NCBI GenBank assembly: GCA_032207245.1
Contig: CM063499.1
Coordinates: 41,850,824 to 41,914,823, forward strand
DNA length: 64,000 bases
Direction of reading: 5' to 3'
Origin: Pardosa pseudoannulata
Taxonomy: Eukaryota > Arthropoda > Arachnida > Araneae > Lycosidae
In this document: in pieces, positions 55,790 to 64,000 of the stretch
Layout: every line of letters begins with the position of its first letter
Numbering within the stretch: position 1 is the stretch's first letter
Notes under the pieces: model-generated
Seen by the model: only the letters and a program-made list of their open reading frames with translations
The model's database searches: none
Told to the model about the DNA's origin: nothing
Made by a program: the position numbers and the translations under genes

Positions 55790-57595
55790 AGTAAAACATT
55801 TTTTTTTGTTTCTTGGTGTTATGTTATATTTGTTTTTTGTTGGTGTTATTTAAATTATGACATTTTTAACAAATGTAACGGCTTTACATATGCTAGTAAA
55901 ATATGTTCGTTTAGTATTAAATATATTGAAAAGGGAATTCCAGTGATTAAAATGGTCAAAATTGATATTGACCAGGATAATTAAAACTGGTTAAAACATT
56001 TCTTTTTGTATCTTGGTGTTACGTTATATTTGTTTTTTGTTGTGTTATTTATATTTATGCATTTTTAACAAATGTAACGGCTTTATCATATGCTAGTAAA
56101 CTATGTTCAATTAGTATTAAATATATTGAAAATAATTCCAGTGATCAAAACTGTCAAAATTGATATTGACCAGGATAATTAAAACTTTTAAAACATTTTT
56201 TTTTTGTTCCTTGGTGTTATGTTATATTTGTTTTTTGTTGGCGTTATTTATATTATGACATTTTTAACAATGTAACGGCTTTATCATATGCTAGTAAACT
56301 ATGTTCAATTAGTATTAAATATATTGAAAATGAATTCCAGTGATCAAAACTGGTCAAAATTGATATTGACCAGGATAATTAAAACTGGTTAAAACATTTT
56401 TTTTTGTTCCTTGGTGTTATGTTATATTTGTTTTTTGTTGGTGTTATTTATATTATGACATTTTTAACAAATGTAACGGCTTTATCATATGCTAGTAAAC
56501 TATGTTCAATTAGTATTAAATATATTGAAAAGTGAATTCCAGTGATCAAAACTGGTCAAAATTGATATTGACCAGGATAATTAAAACTGGTTAAAACATT
56601 TTTTTTTTGTTCCTTGGTGTTATGTTATATTTGTTTTTGTTCGTTATTTATATTATGACATTTTTAACAAATGTAACGGCTTTATCATATGCTAGTAAAC
56701 TATGTTCAATTAGTATTAAATATATTGAAAAGTGAATTCCAGTGATCAAAACTGGTCAAAATTGATATTGACCAGGATAATTAAAACTGGTTAAAACATT
56801 TTTTTTTGTTCCTTGGTGTTATGTTATATTTGTTTTTTGTTGGCGTTATTTATATTGACATTTTAACAAATGTAACGGCTTTTCATATGCTAGTAAACTA
56901 TGTTCAATTGTATTAAATATATTGAAAAGTGAATTCCAGTGATCAAAACTGGTCAAAATTGATATTGACCAGATAATAAACTGGTTAAAACATTTTTTTT
57001 TGTTCCTTGGTGTTATGTTATATTTTTTTTTGTTGGTGTTATTTATATTATACATTTTTCAAATGTAACGGCTTTCATATGCTAGTAAACTATGTTCAAA
57101 TTATTAAATATATTGAAAAGTGAATTCCAGTGATCAAAACTGGTCAAAATTGATATTGACCAGGATAATTAAAACTGGTTAAAACATTTTTTTTTGTTCC
57201 TTGGTGTTATGTTTATTGTTTTTTGTTGGTGTTATTTATATTATGACATTTTTAACAAATGTAACGGCTTTATCATATGCTAGTAAACTATGTTCAATTA
57301 GTATTAAATATATTGAAAAGTGAATTCCAGTGATCAAAACTGGTCAAAATTGATATTGACCAGGATAATTAAAACTGGTTAAAACATTTTTTTTTTGTTC
57401 CTGGTGTTATGTTATATTTGTTTTTTGTTGGCGTTATTTATAATTATGACATTTTTAACATGTAACGGCTTTATCATATGCTAGTAAACTATGTTCAATT
57501 AGTATTAAATATATTGAAAAGTGAATTCCAGTGATCAAAACTGGTCAAAATTGATATTGACCAGGATAATTAAAACTGGTTAAAACAACTGGTTT
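55790..57595 (+). repeat. ~198-bp tandem array, nine units
   Basis: Each unit runs 'ccttggtgttatgttatat', 'aaatgtaacggctttatc', 'atgctagtaaactatg', 'attccagtgatcaaaac', 'tggtcaaaattgatattg', 'accaggataattaaaactgg'. Units start near 55800, 56000, 56205, 56400, 56605, 56805, 57000, 57195 and 57395. Several central units carry many single-base deletions while their neighbours do not. Confidence 0.94.
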
Positions 57596-57599
57596 AAAC

Positions 57600-57840
57600 C
57601 CCTATATTTAAAACTGGATAAAACCCTGGAATAAAATCATTTTTAATAGTCCTTAACCTTCCTTCTTTAATGGCTCTTATGTTTGTGTATAAAAAAATTT
57701 CAAAAACATATTCCCATTTCTTTTCCCCCCCCCCCCTTCCTTTTTTTTTTTTTTCCTTTTTTTTTTTTAAATTGTCTTTAATCTTCTACCCTTCTTCTAA
57801 GTTTTGTCTGTGTTCTCAGATGCAAGAACACAATTTTGCA
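57600..57840. other. spacer with pyrimidine tract
   Basis: Ends of the array, then a C9/T12/T9 pyrimidine-rich tract at 57720-57768. An open frame through it (57670-58047) has no domain. Confidence 0.5.
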
Positions 57841-59999
57841 GTTGAGACTGAAAAAAAGAATAATTTATGCTTTTTTGTAATGAAATGTATAAATAAACCT
57901 AATTTTTTCCATATAGCTTTTTTTTTTCATGATGCTCCAAAATACTTATACACATTATTTCATATAGTATATTGTTTAACATTTTGCATTTTTCTTTGTT
58001 ATATATATCTTATTTATCAGTGTATAATTTTTGGCTGGATGTATTAATGCTCCAAATTGCTAAATACAATAATACATAATGGTCCAAAATACTTACTACA
58101 ATAATGCATAATGGTCCAAAATGCTTAATACAATAATACATAATGCTCCAAAATACTTACATTTATTGTTTCATGTAGTATATTGTTTGTATTTTTGATT
58201 TTTGTTATATTTATCTTTATATTTAACATATTGTTATATTTAACATTTTGCATTTTACATTGTTATATTTATTTCTAGGTATAATTTTTGTCCAGGTGTA
58301 CTGATGCTCCAAAATACTTAATACGATAATACATAATGCTCCAAAATAATTAATACAATAATATATAATACTCCAAAATGCTTAATACAATAATACATAA
58401 TGCTCCAAAATACTTATACACATTGTTTCATATAGTATATTGTTTAACATTTTGCATTTTTCTTTGTTATATTTATGTTATTTCTAAGAGTATAATTTTT
58501 AGCCGGATGTACTGATGTTCCAAAATGCTTACTACAATAATATATAATGCTCCAAAATACTTAATTCAATAATACACAATGCTCCAAAATACTTATACAC
58601 ATTCTTTCATATAGTATATTGTTTAATATTTTGCATTTTTTTTGTTATATTTATCTTATTTCTTGGTATATAATTTTTGGTCTGATGTACTACCGGATAA
58701 TTGTAATATCCGGTTACTGCCAATTATCCGGGATAGTGGTTGGATATGCCGGATGTAATATGTTTGCCGGATAACCGTTGCATTCCTAGGTGGCATGTCT
58801 GAAAAAATGATTTATGATTTTTTGTAATGAAGTGTATAAAATAAACCTAATTTTTTCCATAAACGTTTTTTTTACATAATGCTCCAAAATACTTTTACGC
58901 ATTGTTTCATATAGTATACTGTTTAACATTTTGCATTTTTTAAAATTATATTTATCTTATTTTTCGGTGTATAATTTTTGGCTTGATGTAGACTGGATAA
59001 TTGTAATATCCGGCTACTGCCAATAATCCGGTATACTGGCCAGATAAGCCGGATGTAATATGTTTGCCGGATAACCGTTGCATCCTTTTAGCATATCTGA
59101 AAGAATGATTTATGATTTTTTGTAATGAAATGTCTATAGATAAACCTAATTTTTTCCAGCAAAGCTATTTTTTTACATAATGCTGCATAATATTTAATAC
59201 GCATTATTTCGTATAGTATATTGTTTAACGTTTTCCTTCTTTTGTTAAATTTATCTTATTTCTCGGTGTATAATTTTTGGCCTGATGTAATACCGCATAA
59301 TGAGGAATTTGCACATGTGGGGGATTCGAACAACTTAGTGTTTTTCTGGTAATTTCAGACTCGTAGATTCCAAAAATGTTCTCAAAAATGTAAAAAACTG
59401 GGTCCATCATTTAAAAAATTAATTTTAAAGTTAAGCGAAAATCACGTGACATCAAAAAGCTCCGTGATTGGTTGTGATGTCATCGTTCATGCAGACCAAT
59501 ATTTTTGTATTGCTTTTAAGCGCGCACTATTTTCCGATTTTGTTTTTGCAAGTTCCTGAAATTTTCTAGCTATCAAAATTTATTTTTATTTAAACCTGAA
59601 GGTTTATTTTATCGATCTAGATAGCTTAGTTATCTCAATTTGTCATAAATGTCTCTTCTACCTGGATTTACCAATCAGACAACCTCCCGAAAATTGACAG
59701 CATGTCAATGTTTTCTTTCTTGGCAAAAAACCCGGATTTTATGGGAGCAGAAATACGAGGAATTAAAACACAAAGGTGTGTAAAATCATTTATATTTTTT
59801 TTCCAATTTTACTTAACATGTATTAATACTTTATTCATGCTAAACACAGCTCTTTTGTTTGTAAACACAAACAAGTCAAATAAATATACATATATCATAT
59901 ACATACACATTTGTAGTTGCATCGTTTTTTATAAATAGAGACGGATGTAATATTAAAATAAAAATTAGAGGAGGTATTTTTTGTGAGACCGGTCTCATT

Positions 60000-60060
60000 A
60001 GCCTTCGTGTTGCAAAAAGTAGACCGTAGCATTCCAAAACCAAACCAAAACAAAATCAAT
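60000..60060 (+). mobile_element. SINE 3' tail fragment
   Basis: 'cattagccttcgtgttgc', 'aaaaagtagaccgtagc' and 'ccaaaaccaaaccaaaac' match the 3' ends of the three SINEs. A mirror copy is at 54889-54945 in the inverted arm, so the insertion predates the split of the two arms. Confidence 0.85.
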
Positions 60061-60535
60061 TCTTAGATATTTTAAATATGATGAAAAGAAATTTAAAATC
60101 TTTAAATGGCTTTACTTAATTATTTATACATTTTTAAATAGCAATACAATTTTATTGCCTTTAATATTAATGTCAAATTAAAAAATGTATAAAATTTCTC
60201 AAATTAAATTTAATTTTTAAAGTAATATAATTATTAAGTATTTTAAAAATATACTTTTTTTTTCAAATTAGTCACCAATTTAATCGAAAAATATCACTGT
60301 TACATTTGATACATAAGAAAGTATGCATATCTGAAGAAAATATTTATAATACCTTGAAAATACATAACTTTCCCCTCCCCCGAGTTATTTATTAGATAAT
60401 TATATGCTTTAGATATTTATATGTTTTTCGATATTTATATGCTTTATAAAATATTTATTGTACTTGAACTCTGTGATAATACTCGAAAATTAGCAGTTTT
60501 AAAAGTTAAATAGCACTGGTTAATCAACAATCCTT

Positions 60536-60822
60536 TTAAAGGTATAGATGTATTTTATATACTTTAATTGTTCTAAAATAGTAATATTTAAACAAATGCA
60601 AGCATTTATTTACCGAAAAATGGTCTTCACAAACCCATAGAGATGATTTATATGATAATTTGAGGTTTAATTTCTCATCCCTTTTCATCTCAGTTGTCCA
60701 GATTTTACGTGTATGTGGGTCTTTTGGGACGCTGAAAAATATCTTCTCATTGCAATTAGTTGTTGTATTTTTACAGAGTGGCACAATACAATATTTAGAG
60801 TATGATTTTTAATGCCAGACAT
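60536..60822 (-). pseudogene. THAP zinc-finger domain exon
   Basis: THAP domains are C2CH zinc-coordinating DNA-binding modules found in P-element transposase and host proteins. The frame reads YCIVPLCKN (first Cys pair), FFSVPKDPHTRKIWTTEMKR (the F.FP.d...W motif) and SSLWVCEDHFS (C-x2-H). So all four zinc ligands are present. An ATG at 60822 starts 'MSGIK', but a small deletion separates it from the THAP frame. After the HF the frame continues briefly and stops; a splice may normally follow. Confidence 0.82.
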
Positions 60823-63728
60823 AACAAAAAAATGCTATTATATGCGATACTTTACACAAAAAACAAATTTAAAAGTCGCCTTTTAACATGTAAACAGCAT
60901 AGGAGCTCGGTGTTTACATGAACGATGACGTCACAAACACGGCGGAGATAAAGTAGCGTTTTGAGAGACGTTAAAGAGTCCGCTATAAAACCCATTAGAA
61001 ATCACTCATTAGGCCCCCAAATGAAAGAAAAATAGCTACTGTCCTGCTTACTTTTTTGTCTTCTATCGTTTAAAATCAAAATTAGAAAACGTGAAAATTC
61101 CTCATTGTATTATCCGGCTACTGCAATAATCCGATATAGTGGCCGGATAAGTCGGATGTAATATGTTTGCCGGATAACCGTTGCATCCCTAATTGCCATG
61201 TCTGAAAGAATGATTTATGATTTTTTGTAATGAAAGGTATAAATAAATCCAATTTGTTCTATAATGCTTCAAAATACTTATACGCATTATTTCATATAGT
61301 ATATTGTTTAATATTTTGCATTTTTTTGTTATATTTATCTTATTTCTTGGTATATAATTTTTGACCAAATGTACTGCCGGATAATTGTAATATCCAGTTA
61401 CTGCCAATTATCCAGTATAGTGGCCGGATATGCCAGATGCAATATGTTGACCGGATAACCGTTGCAGTCCTAGGTGGCATGTCTGAATGAATGATTTATG
61501 ATATTTTGTAAATAAACATAATTTTTTTCCATATAACTTTTTTTACATAATGCTTAAAATACTTATACCCTCTGTTTCATATGGTATAATTGTTTAACAT
61601 TTTGATTTTTTTGTTATATTTATCTTATTAATTTGTTTGCGTAAAATTTTTGGGCTGATGTACTACCGCATAATTGTAATATCGGGCTACTGCTAATTAT
61701 CCGGTATAATGGCCGGATATGCTAGATGCAGTATGTGGGCCGAATAACCTTTGCATTCCTATCTGGCATGTCTAAAAGAATGATTTATGATTTTTTGTAA
61801 TGAAGTGTATAAAATAAACCTAATTTTTTCCATAAACCATAATGCTCGAAAATACTTATACGCATTGTTTCATTTAGTATATTGTTTAACATTTTGCATT
61901 TTTTTACTATATTTATCTTATTTTTCGGTGTATAATTTTTGGCTTGATGTACTACTGTATAATTGTAATATCCGGTTACTGCCAATAATCCAGTATAGTG
62001 GCCGGATAAGCCGGATGTAATATGTTTTCCCGGATAATCGTTGCATCCTTTTAGCATATCTGAAAGAATGATTTATGATTTTTTGTAATGTAATCTATAG
62101 ATAAACCTAATTTTTTTCAGTAAAGCTATTTTTTTACATAATGCTCCATAATACTTAATATGCATTATTTCATGTAGTATATTGTCTAACGTTTTGCATA
62201 TTTTTTTATTATATTTATCTTATTTCTCGGTGTATAATTTTTGGCCTGATGTCCTACCATATAATTTTAATATCCGGCTACTGCCAATTATCCGGTATAG
62301 TGGCTGGATATGCCGGATGTAATAAGTTTGCCGGATAACCGTTGCAACCCTAGATGGCATGTTTGAAAGAATGATTTAGGATTTTTGTAATGAGATGTAT
62401 AGAGAAACCTAAGTTTTTCCATGTAGCTTTTTTTTACATAATGCTCCAAAATACTTATACGCATTATTTCATATAGTATATTGTTTAACATTTTACATTT
62501 TTTATTATATTTATCTTATTTCTTGGTGTATAATTTTTGGCCTGATGTACTACTGGATAATTGTAATATCCGGCTACTGCCAATAAATCCGGTATAGTGG
62601 CCGGATAAGCCGGATGTAATATGTTTGCCGGATAATCGTAGCATTCATTTAGCATATCTGAAAGAATGATTTATGATTTTTTGTAATGAAATGTATAGAG
62701 AAACCTAATTTTTTTTAGTAAAGCTATTTTTTGTACATGATGCTCCATAATAATTAATATGCATTATTTCATGTAGTATATTGTGTAACGTTTTGCATAT
62801 TTTTTTATTATATTTATCTTATTTCTGGGTGTATAATTTTTGGCGTACTACCGCATAATATTTTATTTCTGGGTGTTATAATTTTGATGTACTACCTCAT
62901 ATTTGTAATATCCGGCTACTGCCAATTATCCGGTATAGTGGCCGGATATGTCGGATGTAATAAGTTTGCCGTATAACCGTTGCATCCTTAGTTGGCATAT
63001 CTGAAAGAATGATTTATGATTTTTTGTATTGAAAGTTATAAATAAACCTAATTTTTTCCATAATGATTGAAAATACTTATAGGAATTATTTCATATAGTA
63101 TATTGTTTAACATTTTGTATTTTTTTGTTATATTTATCTTATTTCTTGGTATATAATTCTGGCCTGGTATACTGCCGGATAATTTGTAATATCCGGTTAC
63201 TGCCAATTATCCGGTATAGTGGCTGGATATGCAGGATGTAATATGTTTGCCGGATAACCATTGCATCTCTAAGTGGCATGTCTGAAAGAATGATTTATGA
63301 TATTTTGTAAATAAACATAATTTTTTTCCTTATAACCTTTTTTACATAATGCTTAAAATACTATAACCCTTTGTTTCATATAGTATATTGTTTAACTTTT
63401 TGAATTTTTTTTGTTATAATTATCTTATTTCTTAGTATATAATTTTAGCCTGATGTACTGCCGGATAATTGTAATATCCGGCTACTGCCAATTATCCGGT
63501 ATAGTGGCCGGATATGCTAGATGAAGTATGTGGTCCGAATAACCGTTGCATTCCAAGCTGGCATGTCTGAAAGAATGATTTATGATTTTTTGTAATGAAG
63601 TGTATAAAATAAACCTAATTTTTTTCCATAATGCTCCAAAATACTTATACGTATTGTTTCATATAGTATATTGTTTAACATTTTGCATTTTTTTATTATA
63701 TTTATCTTATTTTTCGGTGTATAATTTT

Positions 63729-63828
63729 NNNNNNNNNNNNNNNNNNNNNNNNNNNNNNNNNNNNNNNNNNNNNNNNNNNNNNNNNNNNNNNNNNNNNNNN
63801 NNNNNNNNNNNNNNNNNNNNNNNNNNNN
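63729..63828. other. assembly gap (100 N)
   Basis: Exactly 100 undetermined bases, the usual placeholder for a gap of unknown size. Confidence 1.
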
Positions 63829-64000
63829 CTTTATACAAAGGCTTAGTAAAAAAGGGCTCATATTTAATAAAAAAATAGATAATTAAAAATAAATATATTT
63901 TGATTCATTATTTAAAAAACAATAATAATATCTGGAAAAGGTTAAGACTTACTGCATACAAGAGAACTTTATTTTCTTTGTCTTCCCTAGGATATAACAT
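63829..64000 (-). pseudogene. inverted copy of RPB9 exon 3 and intron
   Basis: Reverse complement of 30324-30504. The exon part (63953-64000) is identical to bases 30324-30371 and keeps the GTAAGT donor. The intron part has a 9-bp deletion and a few substitutions. The window ends inside the exon. The type is provisional: it may be an intact second allele and not a pseudogene. Confidence 0.93.

Larger units (their letters stand above)
59302..61103 (-). mobile_element. THAP-domain transposon-like element, right copy
   Basis: Ends GAGGAATTTGCAC and, at the right, GTGAAAATTCCTC are inverted. Comparison with neighbouring repeat units shows the empty site 'cgcataattgtaatatcc' split at 'cataat|' and '|attgta', giving a 2-bp duplication (AT). 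1,802 bp. Contains a single THAP-domain frame on the minus strand and a SINE tail at 60000-60060. No transposase catalytic domain is visible, so it is probably a non-autonomous relative of a THAP-containing transposon (P-type or similar). Confidence 0.85.
57841..63728 (+). repeat. ~300-bp CCGGATA-rich repeat array
   Basis: Each full unit contains 'ccggataattgtaatatcc', 'ggctactgccaattatccgg', 'tatagtggccggatatgc', 'gtttgccggataaccgttgc', then 'tgaaagaatgatttatgat', 'ataaacctaattttttcca', 'aatgctccaaaatacttat' and 'gtataatttttgg'. Markers fall near 58765, 59068, 61168, 61450, 61745, 62028, 62330, 62625, 62965, 63250 and 63530. The first part (57841-58690) has only the AT-rich half, with local short repeats. 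The THAP element at 59302-61103 is inserted in one unit. The array runs into the assembly gap. Confidence 0.93.

Noticed and set aside
4000..64000. Operons, ribosome-binding sites, riboswitches, replication origins
   Set aside because: The split genes and transposon types show this is animal nuclear DNA, where these bacterial features do not apply.

Overview
This is AT-rich, intron-bearing animal nuclear DNA crowded with transposons. Two host genes are recognisable, and both point to a metazoan. The RPB9-like protein and the mix of Helitron, piggyBac, hAT, mariner and Merlin elements fit an arthropod best; I cannot name the species. No bacterial features are present.

Host genes. (1) POLR2I/RPB9, the RNA polymerase II zinc-ribbon subunit, lies on the + strand. 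Six coding exons run from 25618 to 45261 and give a 131-residue protein; splice phases match at every junction. Exon 1 carries only the start codon and two further bases and is the least certain. (2) A BolA-family gene (BOLA1-like) lies on the - strand. Three consecutive, phase-consistent exons sit at 20297-20246, 16768-16704 and 13425-13357. A possible mitochondrial-presequence exon lies at 23486-23373. The last coding exon was not found. The two genes are divergent, with about 2-5 kb between their 5' ends.

Layout. 1-2675: 97-bp satellite. 3121-4012: about 120-bp satellite. 5267-8965: Helitron with both termini, a truncated helicase, a 485-bp internal duplication and a tandem array of its 5' end. 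9626-10850: second Helitron relic carrying a MITE. 12264-20300: BolA introns with a piggyBac-type MITE, a ~205-bp satellite, a TTAA-flanked element and a hAT relic. 20511-21721: long-armed foldback element. 22380-22970: LINE and pogo/Tigger relics. 23.5-25.6 kb: intergenic, with four stacked palindromes and an (AT)n tract. 25.6-45.3 kb: RPB9, whose introns hold Merlin, Helitron, piggyBac-type, hAT, LINE and SINE copies and a ~98-bp poly-C tract. 45.4-52 kb: MITE with a nested solo LTR, RNase H-type LINE tails and a hAT transposon. 52.5-53.8 kb: decayed mariner. 53.9-61.1 kb: two inverted copies of a THAP-domain element around satellite DNA. 57.8-63.7 kb: ~300-bp CCGGATA-rich repeat array.

After a 100-N gap (63729-63828) the last 172 bases are an inverted, slightly diverged copy of RPB9 exon 3 and its flanking intron. 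This means either an inverted duplication or a misplaced allelic contig.

The two host genes are housekeeping genes with no visible functional link to each other. Most of the remaining sequence is nested mobile DNA. Several insertions can be dated relative to one another from intact target-site duplications.
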